Positions 1-6,312 of a DNA stretch of 10,075 bases are shown piece by piece (within the stretch, counting starts at the first letter, position 1; each line of letters starts with the position of its first letter). The stretch covers positions 1 through 10,075 of the forward strand of contig OMRS01000394.1 in NCBI GenBank assembly GCA_900313545.1, in the 5' to 3' direction. Origin of the DNA: an uncultured Eubacteriales bacterium (lineage in GTDB: Bacteria; Bacillota_A; Clostridia; Christensenellales; Aristaeellaceae). The notes beneath the pieces were generated by a model. It saw only the letters and a list, made by a program, of their open reading frames with translations, was not told the DNA's origin and did no database searches. Position numbers and translations under genes: made by a program.

Positions 1-532
1 CGCGGGCTTCAGCCACGGCGATGTGCTCCTTGCGGGGATCCACCACGAACAGGGCGCCGGGCAGGGTCTTCATCTCGCGGATGCCGCCCAGGTTCTCGCG
101 GAGCTTCTCGCGCTCATGCTGCAGCTTGATGACTTCCTTCTTGGGAAGCAGTTCAAACTCACCGCGCTCTTCCATGGCGTCGATGGCATTCAGGCGTCCG
201 ATTCTGCCCTTGATGGTGGTGAAGTTGGTCAGCATGCCGCCCAGCCAGCGGTTGTTGACAAAGAACATGTTGCAGCGCTTGGCCTCGGACTCGATGGACT
301 CCTGGGCCTGCTTCTTGGTGCCCACGAAGAGCACGCTCTTGCCTTCCATGGCGATGGAACGGACAAAGGCATAGGCGTCATCGATCTTGCGGACGGTCTT
401 CTGCAGGTCGATGATATAGATGCCGTTGCGCTCCGTGAAGATGTAGGGCGCCATCTTGGGGTTCCAGCGACGGGTCTGATGTCCAAAGTGGACACCGGCC
501 TCAAGCAACTGCTTCATAGAAATGACTGCCAT
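1..532 (-). CDS. rpsB: 30S ribosomal protein S2 (3' end outside the window)
   Basis: Ribosomal protein S2 binds the head-body junction of the small ribosomal subunit and is needed for S1 recruitment and translation initiation. The visible 177 residues begin [20 protein letters not shown], the hallmark S2 start, followed by [12 protein letters not shown] (21-32), the IDLQKT segment (41-46), [10 protein letters not shown] (69-78), [12 protein letters not shown] (93-104) and FVVDPRKEH (162-170). The family is usually about 230-260 residues, so roughly a quarter to a third lies beyond position 1. The start is fixed by an AGGAGG site at 544-549 with good spacing to the ATG at 532-530. A sigma-A promoter lies about 100 bases upstream. 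It is transcribed away from rnpB, behind the rnpB terminator, so it heads its own unit; tsf commonly follows rpsB but cannot be seen here. The identification is certain; only the C-terminus is missing. Confidence 0.98.
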   Translation of the reverse strand, partial: MAVISMKQLLEAGVHFGHQTRRWNPKMAPYIFTERNGIYIIDLQKTVRKIDDAYAFVRSIAMEGKSVLFVGTKKQAQESIESEAKRCNMFFVNNRWLGGMLTNFTTIKGRIGRLNAIDAMEERGEFELLPKKEVIKLQHEREKLRENLGGIREMKTLPGALFVVDPRKEHIAVAEAR

Positions 533-626
533 TGTTTTGTTTTCCTCCTTTTTTAAACCCTCCCTGTCCAAGTCGTCTGCGGCGGACCAAAGTGGCAGGC
601 GCCGAGCCATGGGCAGGTGCGTTTTC
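533..626 (-). other. rpsB 5' untranslated leader
   Basis: This is the stretch between the inferred transcription start and the rpsB ATG. It holds a GC-rich part (about 560-625) with a GGCGCC palindrome and two CCTGCC copies, then an A-rich ribosome binding region. I see no leader structure I can name. It shares the nine bases CCACTTTGG with the start of the rpsB coding region (see findings). S2 leaders act in autoregulation in gammaproteobacteria, but nothing here proves that. Confidence 0.5.
544..549 (-). promoter_or_regulatory. Ribosome binding site of rpsB
   Basis: The minus strand reads AGGAGG here, inside an A-rich stretch, and is followed 11 bases later by the rpsB ATG. It fixes the start at 532, before MAVISMK, rather than at the second ATG inside the reading frame. 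Confidence 0.85.
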
Positions 627-632
627 CGCGAG

Positions 633-662
633 ATTTTATCATGGGTGAACATGAAAATGCAA
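633..662 (-). promoter_or_regulatory. Sigma-A type promoter of rpsB
   Basis: On the minus strand a TTGCAT -35 box (657-662) is separated by 18 bases from a TAAAAT -10 box (633-638). The -10 is preceded by TGA, which gives an extended -10 motif (TG-n-TAAAAT). The surrounding stretch is clearly AT-richer than the rest of the window. Transcription would begin near 626, giving a leader of about 94 nt before the rpsB ATG. The position between the rnpB terminator and rpsB makes rpsB the obvious target. This is a motif call; the start site is inferred. Confidence 0.75.
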
Positions 663-756
663 GAAATATTTTTTGATTTGCCCGGGTGGGCGTCATCCAG
701 GTCCCCCCGCATCTGGCTCCCCTTTGCCTGCGGTCATGAAGCGTCTGTCCCGGGCA

Positions 757-786
757 CCAAAAAAGCTGCGGAAACTCCGCAGCTTT
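757..786 (-). terminator. Intrinsic terminator of rnpB
   Basis: Read on the minus strand, an 11-bp perfect stem (AAAGCTGCGGA with TCCGCAGCTTT) closes a three-base loop and runs into six T residues (759-764). It starts about 10 bases after the mature 3' end expected for RNase P RNA, so it ends the rnpB transcript and insulates it from rpsB. The plus-strand side has no T-run after the stem, so it is directional. Confidence 0.93.
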
Positions 787-795
787 CCTATTTAT

Positions 796-1128
796 CAGTG
801 AGCGTAACCTGTAAGCCGAGTTCTGTAAATAGCGACCATCTATCTGGTCCTGTTGTCGCCAACAGGCTCTAGCGAAATCCTGAGAGCATCGGCGGGCCGC
901 CTCAATCGCTCTTTCGTTTCTTGCTCCGGATGGGGTTTACATCGACAGCCTGTTACCAGACTGCGGGTGAGCTCTTACCTCACCTTTCCACCCTTACATG
1001 CCATGCATGCGGTATCTCTCTGTTGCACTTTCCCTGGAGTCGCCTCCGCCGGGCATTACCCGGCACCCTGCCCTGTGGAGCTCGGACTTTCCTCACGCCA
1101 AGGCGCGCGGCCGCTCAGTTACCTCACG
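796..1128 (-). ncRNA. rnpB: RNase P RNA, bacterial type A
   Basis: This is the catalytic RNA of ribonuclease P, which removes the 5' leader of precursor tRNAs together with the RnpA protein. The minus strand carries the universal P4 strand GAGGAAAGTCC (1084-1094), followed by GAGCTCCACAGGGCAGG and then the conserved ACAGAGAGATACCGC segment (1009-1023). The 3' part has AGAACTCGGCTTACAGG near 810-830. The P1 helix can be built from GTGAGGTAAC at the 5' end and GTTACGCTCAC at the 3' end, with one bulged base; this sets both boundaries to within a few bases and gives about 333 nt. A P18-like stem (CCTGTTG, GCGA tetraloop, CAACAGG, 849-866) and the P4-P6 layout point to type A rather than the Bacillus type B. 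A strong terminator follows. The 5' end is only about 11 bases downstream of the COG1579 stop codon, so its promoter or processing site must overlap that gene. Confidence 0.97.
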
Positions 1129-1139
1129 ACAAATCCCTG

Positions 1140-1856
1140 TCACGTCGGACTGTTCACAAAGATCATCCGTCCGCAGTTCTCGCATTCCACGTAGGGAACA
1201 TCCCCTCTGGCCTGATCCAGCTGGGCCGAGGGCAGCTGGGTATTGCACCCGCCGCACCGGTTGCCCCGAAGATGCGTCAGCGGCCGGCTGGTATGCTTCT
1301 TGATCTGGTTGTAGCGCTCGATGAGGTCGGCGGGGATGCCGGCCGCCTGCTCCGCCACCTTCTTTTTCAGCTCTTCCAGACGGCTCTTGGCCGTTTTGTA
1401 TTCCTCATCATAGACGACCTTGATGCGGTCAAACTCCGCCCTCGCCTTGGCCGCGCGCACGCGGACCTCCCGCTGCTGGCGGTCGCGCATGTCCGCATCC
1501 TTGCGCATGCGCTGAATCTCGTTTTCATAGCGGTTGAGGGTGGTGATCAGCTTCTGCAGTCCCGAGATGTGCTGCTGGGCCTCCTGCTGGTTCTGCGGCG
1601 GATTGGCCTCAAAGGCCGCCTGGGCCTCCGCAATGCCCTTGCGAAGACGCTCCACCTCATCCACCAGTGCGTCGATGCGGTCCTCGGTCACCTCGGAATC
1701 CGTCTCGATCTTCTTGAGCGCGTTCTGCTGTTCAAGGAGAAAATCCCTGTATTTGATCAGTTCCTTTCGATTGCTGGAATTCTTCATTTCCCTTTCATAG
1801 CTGTCCAGTTCGGTGTCCACTTCCTGGAACTGCCAGAGACGATCATACTGCTGCAA
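1140..1856 (-). CDS. Coiled-coil protein with C-terminal C4 zinc ribbon (COG1579 family)
   Basis: This is a protein of about 238 residues from a widespread family whose exact role is not settled; a nucleic-acid-related or trafficking function is usually suggested. Residues 1 to about 175 are almost entirely charged heptad-like helix, such as EVERLRKGIAEAQAAFE and RLEELKKKVAEQ, and predict a long coiled-coil hairpin. The C-terminus has a zinc ribbon: RCGGC, about 20 residues, then CENCGRMIFV (four cysteines in two CxxC pairs). The AAGGAGG site (1864-1870) sits only one base before an ATG at 1862, but seven bases before the in-frame TTG at 1856, so I favour TTG; the ATG would add two residues. 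It overlaps the end of the Nif3 gene, which implies translational coupling. The rnpB gene follows after about 11 bases. Family assignment is firm, function is not. Confidence 0.9.
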   Translation of the reverse strand: MQQYDRLWQFQEVDTELDSYEREMKNSSNRKELIKYRDFLLEQQNALKKIETDSEVTEDRIDALVDEVERLRKGIAEAQAAFEANPPQNQQEAQQHISGLQKLITTLNRYENEIQRMRKDADMRDRQQREVRVRAAKARAEFDRIKVVYDEEYKTAKSRLEELKKKVAEQAAGIPADLIERYNQIKKHTSRPLTHLRGNRCGGCNTQLPSAQLDQARGDVPYVECENCGRMIFVNSPT

Positions 1857-2637
1857 AATCATTCCTCCTTGACGGTGCTCGATTGTACACGTCCGCCTGT
1901 GAAACCCGGACGGACAGGCCGTATTCTAAAGCATCCGCCCGCTTTTGTAAAGACCGCGCCACAACGGCGCACACGGGGCGCTCGGTCTCAAAGTGCCCGG
2001 CTTCCAGGATGCACAGCCCCGCATCCAGCGCGTCCAGGGCCAGGTTGTGGCGGACCTCACCGGTCAGGAAGCAGTCGGCCCCCAGCGCGAGCGCCGCGGC
2101 ATACTCCCCGCTGCCCGCGCCCGAGCAGCAGCCCAGCCTGTGCACCAGCCGGTCCGGCTCCCCGTAGGTGCGCACCTGGGCGTGCAGACGCTCCCCGGCC
2201 CGCCGGCACAGCTCTCCAAAGGTCATCTCCTCCAGGTCGCCCACCCGCAGGCACCCCTCGCCCGTCAGGTTCGTGCAGCCCATGAGCGACAGGAGCGTTT
2301 CATTGACCCCCTCCGTGGCCGCATCCAGGTTGGTGTGTGCGGCGATATGCCCCATGCCCAGCCGGGCCATCTCCAGCATCAGCCGGCCCTCCCGGGTCTC
2401 ATCCGTCAGGCGGCTGACCGGCTTGAACATGAAGGGATGGTGGGTCACCACCGCCTCCGCGCCAAAGGCGCGGGCTTCCTCCAGCACCGCTTCGGTCACG
2501 TCCAGGGCCACCAGCACCCGGTTGACCGTCTGGTCCCTTCGCCCGAGCAGCAGCCCCACGTTGTCCCATTCCTCAGCCAGTTCCCAGGGAGCAATCTCCC
2601 CCACCAGCTCCTCCAGCTGTGAAAGCGTGCAGCTCAT
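1843..2637 (-). CDS. Nif3-like dinuclear metal center hexameric protein (short form)
   Basis: This is a 264-residue member of the Nif3/YbgI/YqfO family, ring-shaped hexamers with a two-metal site whose physiological substrate is unclear (GTP cyclohydrolase I type 2 is a frequent but weak label). The family's metal ligands are visible: THHPFMFKPV (65-74, His66 and His67), AHTNLD (100-105, Asp105) and GHFETE (214-219, His215 and Glu219). Other family landmarks are EEWDNVGLLLG (22-32), CSGAGSGE (171-178) and LTGEVRHN (191-198). At 264 residues it matches the compact E. coli YbgI type and lacks the inserted domain of the Bacillus YqfO type (about 370 residues). Its ATG overlaps the trmK stop as ATGA, and its end overlaps the start of the zinc-ribbon gene, so the three are translated from one message. 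The trmK-nif3 pairing is common in Firmicutes. Confidence 0.95.
   Translation of the reverse strand: MSCTLSQLEELVGEIAPWELAEEWDNVGLLLGRRDQTVNRVLVALDVTEAVLEEARAFGAEAVVTHHPFMFKPVSRLTDETREGRLMLEMARLGMGHIAAHTNLDAATEGVNETLLSLMGCTNLTGEGCLRVGDLEEMTFGELCRRAGERLHAQVRTYGEPDRLVHRLGCCSGAGSGEYAAALALGADCFLTGEVRHNLALDALDAGLCILEAGHFETERPVCAVVARSLQKRADALEYGLSVRVSQADVYNRAPSRRNDFAAV
1864..1870 (-). promoter_or_regulatory. Ribosome binding site deciding the COG1579 start
   Basis: AAGGAGG on the minus strand lies inside the 3' end of the nif3-like gene. The gap to the ATG at 1862 is one base, too short for initiation; the gap to the TTG at 1856 is seven bases, close to ideal. This favours a TTG start. Confidence 0.65.
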
Positions 2638-3344
2638 CCGATCACCTCCCGGATCCAGGTCATTTCCTGATCGATCTCCCCGCGCCGCTCCTGCGTGCGC
2701 GCGGTCTGCTTTCCCGAAAGCCTGCCCAGGTCCCGCTCCAGCTGCACAAGGCGCCGCTGCAGGACCCTGCGCTCTCCCGGCGTGGGCGCCCCGTTTCCGG
2801 CCAGCCCCAGCCTCGCCTCCCTCGGCGAAAGCTCCCGGGGCGCTCCGCGTTCCAGTCCCATGACCACATAGTCCCGGCCCCCGGCCTCGGGATACTGTTC
2901 CTCCTTCAGAAGGTACCCCCGCAGGGCAAGCTCCGCGCGGACCCTGGGCACGTCCGTATTGGCCTGCACCACCAGGAAGGTCTTCTCCGGCAGCGTCCCG
3001 GCGCCCAGGATCTCCAGCACGGTCATGCCGCCCATGCCCGCCAGCACCACCACGTCAGGGCTTTCCCCCTCCAGGGCGGACAGCCCGTCCGCCACCGCAA
3101 GGCGCGCATGGCCCGCCAGGCCCATGCCCTCCAGCAGCACCCGCGCCTTGGCCAGGGAAGGCGCGCTGATATCCGAGGCGATGAGCCGGATTTCCGGGCG
3201 CTGGCGCAGCAGATAGGCGCTCAGGTACCCGTGGTCGCAGCCGATGTCCGCCACCACGGGGGACGGGTTCCCCCGCAGACGCGCAAGCACCATGTCCGCC
3301 GCGCACAGCAGCCTAGCATCCAGGGATTTTTTCGGGTGTCCCAT
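2634..3344 (-). CDS. trmK: tRNA (adenine(22)-N(1))-methyltransferase TrmK
   Basis: TrmK uses S-adenosylmethionine to methylate N1 of adenine 22 in the D-loop region of tRNAs. The protein is 236 residues, close to Bacillus TrmK. Rossmann-type SAM motifs are clear: motif I VADIGCDHGYLSAYL (31-45), the acidic ASDIS (56-60), DVVVLAGMGGMTVLEIL (97-113) with the family's AGMGGM, and a GGRDYVVMGLE strand (155-165). The last 45 residues form the basic, helical C-terminal coiled coil typical of TrmK. I chose the ATG at 3344 because GGAGG (3349-3353) lies just upstream and the product starts MGHPKKSLDARL as in homologues. The frame stays open further upstream only through the terminator and into rpoD. 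It overlaps the nif3-like gene by 4 bases. A terminator-like hairpin stands between it and rpoD, which bears on its expression. Confidence 0.95.
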   Translation of the reverse strand: MGHPKKSLDARLLCAADMVLARLRGNPSPVVADIGCDHGYLSAYLLRQRPEIRLIASDISAPSLAKARVLLEGMGLAGHARLAVADGLSALEGESPDVVVLAGMGGMTVLEILGAGTLPEKTFLVVQANTDVPRVRAELALRGYLLKEEQYPEAGGRDYVVMGLERGAPRELSPREARLGLAGNGAPTPGERRVLQRRLVQLERDLGRLSGKQTARTQERRGEIDQEMTWIREVIG

Positions 3345-3348
3345 GTTT

Positions 3349-3353
3349 CCTCC
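3349..3353 (-). promoter_or_regulatory. Ribosome binding site of trmK
   Basis: GGAGG on the minus strand lies four bases before the trmK ATG and begins only about seven bases after the T-run of the rpoD hairpin. It rules out the longer upstream frame as the true trmK start. The spacing is slightly short. Confidence 0.7.
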
Positions 3354-3359
3354 ATGTTC

Positions 3360-3388
3360 AAAAAGCAGCGGGGGGTTCCCCCGCTGCT
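3360..3388 (-). terminator. Intrinsic terminator-like hairpin after rpoD
   Basis: On the minus strand AGCAGCGGGGG, a three-base loop and CCCCCGCTGCT form an 11-bp perfect GC-rich stem followed by a T-run of five (3360-3364). It begins two bases after the rpoD stop codon. By structure it is a rho-independent terminator, but the T-run is short and the trmK ribosome binding site starts about seven bases later. It therefore probably acts as a partial terminator or a 3' stability element within a longer operon. Confidence 0.8.
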
Positions 3389-3390
3389 CA

Positions 3391-4491
3391 TCAGTCCAGA
3401 CAGTCCTTGAGTTTCTTGATCCGGCTGGGATGGCGCAGCTTGCGAAGGGCCTTGGCCTCGATCTGCCGGATGCGCTCCCTCGTGACATTGAATTCCTGGC
3501 CCACTTCCTCCAGGGTGCGCTGGCGGCCGTCCTCCAGCCCGAAGCGCAGGGAAAGCACTTTCTTCTCCCTCGGCGTGAGGGTGTCCAGCACGCTCATCAG
3601 CTGTTCCTTCATCAGGGTGAAGCTGGCCGCCTCCGCCGGGGAGGGCACGTCCTCATCGGGAATGAAGTCGCCCAGGTGGGAATCCTCCTCCTCGCCGATG
3701 GGCGTCTCCAGGGAGACGGGCTCCTGAGCGATCTTGATGATCTCCCGGACCTTCTCCACGGAAATGCTCATGGCCTCGGCAATCTCCTCGGGGGTGGGCT
3801 CCCGTCCGTTCTCCTGGAGCAGCTGCCGCGAAACGCGGATCAGTTTGTTGATGGTCTCCACCATGTGCACGGGGATGCGGATGGTTCTGGCCTGGTCCGC
3901 GATGGCCCTCGTGATGGCCTGGCGGATCCACCAGGTGGCGTAGGTCGAAAACTTGTAGCCCTTGGTGTAGTCAAACTTGTCCACCGCCTTGATGAGACCC
4001 AGGTTTCCCTCCTGGATCAGGTCAAGAAACAGCATGCCCCGGCCCACGTAGCGCTTGGCGATGGAGACCACCAGCCTCAGGTTGGCCTCCGCCAGCTTCT
4101 TCTTGGCCCGCTCGGCCAGGGGCCCGCCCAGCTCCATCTGCTTGGCGATGTCCACCTCTTCCTCCGCGGTGAGCAGCGGCACCTTGCCGATCTCCTTGAG
4201 GTACATGCGCACCGGGTCATCCACGCTGACCCCCTCGGGCACGCTCAAATCCAATTCCACGCTGGGAACATCCGGGGTCATCTCCTTCCCGCTCTCATCG
4301 GCAGGCTGGGTGATCACCACAATCCCCGTCTCGTTGACCTTGTCCAGCAGCGCTTCGATGTCGTCTGCGTCCAGCATCAGGTCCTGTTCCCGCATCAGGA
4401 TTTCCTGATACGTGAGGGCCCCGCCCTTTTCCTCCGCCAGAAGGCGGACATCCTCGATGACTTTCTGCAACTGCTCCTGTGTCAATGCCAT
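3391..4491 (-). CDS. rpoD: RNA polymerase primary sigma factor RpoD/SigA
   Basis: This is the housekeeping sigma-70 subunit that directs RNA polymerase to -10/-35 promoters. The 366-residue product has a compact N-terminal region 1.1 (about 3-60), region 1.2 starting [17 protein letters not shown] (91-107), the region 2 core with [12 protein letters not shown] (137-148) and the DNA-melting and -10 reading segment [18 protein letters not shown] (178-195), region 3 from about 203, the DDED-rich linker LGDFIPDED (273-281), and the region 4.2 helix-turn-helix [19 protein letters not shown] (327-345) that reads the -35. The length matches clostridial SigA rather than the 600-residue E. coli form. 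The chosen ATG is seven bases after the dnaG stop, with an AAAGGA site inside the dnaG end; an ATG eight codons upstream has no spaced binding site. It is co-transcribed with dnaG, the classic primase-sigma operon. Confidence 0.98.
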   Translation of the reverse strand: MALTQEQLQKVIEDVRLLAEEKGGALTYQEILMREQDLMLDADDIEALLDKVNETGIVVITQPADESGKEMTPDVPSVELDLSVPEGVSVDDPVRMYLKEIGKVPLLTAEEEVDIAKQMELGGPLAERAKKKLAEANLRLVVSIAKRYVGRGMLFLDLIQEGNLGLIKAVDKFDYTKGYKFSTYATWWIRQAITRAIADQARTIRIPVHMVETINKLIRVSRQLLQENGREPTPEEIAEAMSISVEKVREIIKIAQEPVSLETPIGEEEDSHLGDFIPDEDVPSPAEAASFTLMKEQLMSVLDTLTPREKKVLSLRFGLEDGRQRTLEEVGQEFNVTRERIRQIEAKALRKLRHPSRIKKLKDCLD

Positions 4492-4498
4492 CCCGCGT

Positions 4499-6247
4499 TC
4501 ATTCCTTTCCAGCATCCTTGAGTTGCTTCATGAGTTGTTCGATTTCCTGCAGGATCTCCATCTGGCCTGCGGGAGGCTCCCGTGAGATGCGCTCCCGAAG
4601 ATCCCGGATCCGCGTTTCAAGCCGCCGGGCATGCAGAACCGACAGACACCTGCCCAGGTCCCGCAGTCCCGGCTTTTCCGGCAGCTCCGAGTCGTGCTGG
4701 ATCTGCCGGGCCAGCAGTCCCCGCTCCAGGCTGCCCGCCTCCTCGAGCACCCGGGACACAGGCGTTCCTGCCAGCAGTGCATCTGCCGTCTTTTTTCCAA
4801 AATCGGAGATCAGGTCGTTCCCCGTCACCGCCCCGGCGTCGGGGTTGTGCGTGGCCAGGGCGGAAAGCAGCTGAAGCTCCGCCCGCGTGATCTCTCCGTC
4901 CACTCCCGGGAAAACCTCCTCGGTGCTCAGGGGGCGGCGCCTGGGGAGCGCCGCCTGCCGGGAGGACCCCAGCAGCTCCGTGTGCCCGATCTGGGCCAGG
5001 AGCACCTCGCGGTCAAAGCCCGTATCCAGCATCAGCTGGCGGACATAGTTGTCAAGCAGCACGGGCTCCGTCACCTTCGAGAGGAATTTGGCGCAGGCCA
5101 TGGCGTAGGCCGTTCTCCCCTCCTGGGTGGTCATGTCGTGCTGTTCCATTTCCCTGCGCATGCGGTAGACGGCCGCATCCACAGGCACCAGCGCCTCAAA
5201 TCCCTCAAGCCCCCGGGCCCGGATGAACTCGTCCGGATCCATGCCCTCCGGGAAATCCAGCACCCGGGCAGGCAGCTGCTCCTGCTCAAAAATCTGCAGC
5301 GCCCGAAGGATCGCGTGCTGTCCGGCGCTGTCGCCGTCATAGCTGACCCAGACCTCCGGCACCATGCGCCGGATCAGCTGGGCCTGCTCGGAGGTCAGGG
5401 CCGTGCCCAGGGTGGCGCACACCCCGGTGACCCCGGCCTGCCGCAGGGAGATCACATCCATGTACCCTTCGGTCAGGATGATGCGCCGCAGCCCCTTTTC
5501 CTTGCGGAGAAGGTTTGCGGCGTAGACGCCCCTGCGCTTGTTGAACACCGGGGTGTCCCCGGTGTTGATGTATTTCCTCGGGTCCTTGTCCAGCGCCCGG
5601 CCGCCAAAGCCCAGCACCTGGCCGCGCCCGTCGATGATGGGGAACATGGCCCGGCCGCGGAAGAACTCGTAGACGCCCCGCTCCCCGCGCCCGGCGATTC
5701 CGGATAAAACCAGCTCCTCCTCGGTAAACCCCTGCTCCCGCAGCGTCCGGAGGGTCAGCCCCCGGTCCGCGGGGCTTGCGCCCAGGCCGAAGCGGCGGAT
5801 GGTGGAATCCGTCAGGCCCCGCCGGTAAAAATACTCCAGCACCTGCCGGTTTTCCTTCTGCCACAGCTGGGCATGGAAAAAGCGGGCACACTCCCGGTTG
5901 GCCGACAGCAGCCGCTCCCGCACGCCGGCGGACACGCCGCCTGACCTGCGCCCGTCATCCTCAGGAACCGCCATGTTCACCGACTGGGCCAGTTCCCTGC
6001 AGGCCTCGATAAAGCCCAGGTTCTCCGTCTCCATGACGAAGTTGATGGCCGTCCCGCTGGCGTGGCAGCCGAAGCAGTAGTAAAACTGCTCCTGTTCATT
6101 GACCGTAAAGGAGGGGGTCTTTTCCCCGTGAAAGGGACACAGCCCCCAGTAGCGTCCTCCCTTTCGGGTCAGCTGCACCCGCCGGGAGACCACCTGCACG
6201 ATATCCAGCCGCGCCCGCAGCTCACTGATCCAGCTTTCCGGAAGCAT
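4499..6247 (-). CDS. dnaG: DNA primase DnaG
   Basis: The primase makes the short RNA primers for leading- and lagging-strand DNA synthesis at the replication fork. The roughly 582-residue product shows all three domains. The N-terminal CHC2-type zinc finger is [12 protein letters not shown] with [10 protein letters not shown] (ligands Cys37, His40, Cys58, Cys61). The TOPRIM catalytic core has LTEGYMDVI (Glu260), SYDGDSAG (Asp304, Asp306) and GMDPDEF (Asp337), with [11 protein letters not shown] ahead of it. A C-terminal helical domain (about 440-582) of the kind that binds the DnaB helicase ends in a glutamine- and lysine-rich helix. Two starts are possible: ATG at 6247, ten bases from an AGGA site, or GTG at 6253, four bases from it. 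I give the ATG, since [17 protein letters not shown] fits the family start. It lies 64 bases behind dgt and seven bases before rpoD. Confidence 0.97.
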   Translation of the reverse strand: MLPESWISELRARLDIVQVVSRRVQLTRKGGRYWGLCPFHGEKTPSFTVNEQEQFYYCFGCHASGTAINFVMETENLGFIEACRELAQSVNMAVPEDDGRRSGGVSAGVRERLLSANRECARFFHAQLWQKENRQVLEYFYRRGLTDSTIRRFGLGASPADRGLTLRTLREQGFTEEELVLSGIAGRGERGVYEFFRGRAMFPIIDGRGQVLGFGGRALDKDPRKYINTGDTPVFNKRRGVYAANLLRKEKGLRRIILTEGYMDVISLRQAGVTGVCATLGTALTSEQAQLIRRMVPEVWVSYDGDSAGQHAILRALQIFEQEQLPARVLDFPEGMDPDEFIRARGLEGFEALVPVDAAVYRMRREMEQHDMTTQEGRTAYAMACAKFLSKVTEPVLLDNYVRQLMLDTGFDREVLLAQIGHTELLGSSRQAALPRRRPLSTEEVFPGVDGEITRAELQLLSALATHNPDAGAVTGNDLISDFGKKTADALLAGTPVSRVLEEAGSLERGLLARQIQHDSELPEKPGLRDLGRCLSVLHARRLETRIRDLRERISREPPAGQMEILQEIEQLMKQLKDAGKE

Positions 6248-6299
6248 CCGCACACCGTCCTAACATGATTCGCCAAAGGGGCAGAAGTTCCTGCCGCCC

Positions 6300-6312
6300 A
6301 AAAAAATTTTTT
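6300..6312. repeat. 13-base A7/T6 tract at the end of dgt
   Basis: Seven A residues followed by six T residues stand out in a GC-rich window and overlap the first base of the dgt stop codon on the minus strand. It sits in the 64-base gap between dgt and dnaG. No GC-rich stem precedes it in the direction of transcription, so it is not a proper terminator. A nearby small inverted repeat (GGCAG/CTGCC, about 6280-6298) lies on its downstream side. An A-tract of this kind may bend DNA or act as an upstream promoter element for dnaG; that is a guess. Confidence 0.4.

Noticed and set aside
757..786. The rnpB hairpin as a bidirectional terminator
   Set aside because: Only the minus-strand side has a T-run; the plus-strand side continues CCTATTTA, and no plus-strand gene needs it.
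921..2285. A 454-residue plus-strand open frame across rnpB and the zinc-ribbon gene
   Set aside because: It runs antisense through the RNase P RNA and two real genes and is rich in arginine, proline and alanine as expected of a shadow frame in GC-rich DNA. It has no family motif.
3345..3488. A longer TrmK start 48 codons upstream
   Set aside because: The added codons lie in the terminator and the rpoD 3' end; GGAGG four bases before ATG 3344 and homologue length support the shorter protein.
3244..4521. A 425-residue plus-strand open frame opposite rpoD
   Set aside because: It mirrors the sigma factor codons, has the His/Leu/Gly-rich composition of an antisense frame and no ribosome binding site of note.
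4631..5707. A 358-residue plus-strand open frame opposite dnaG
   Set aside because: It is a shadow of the primase gene; no recognisable domain.
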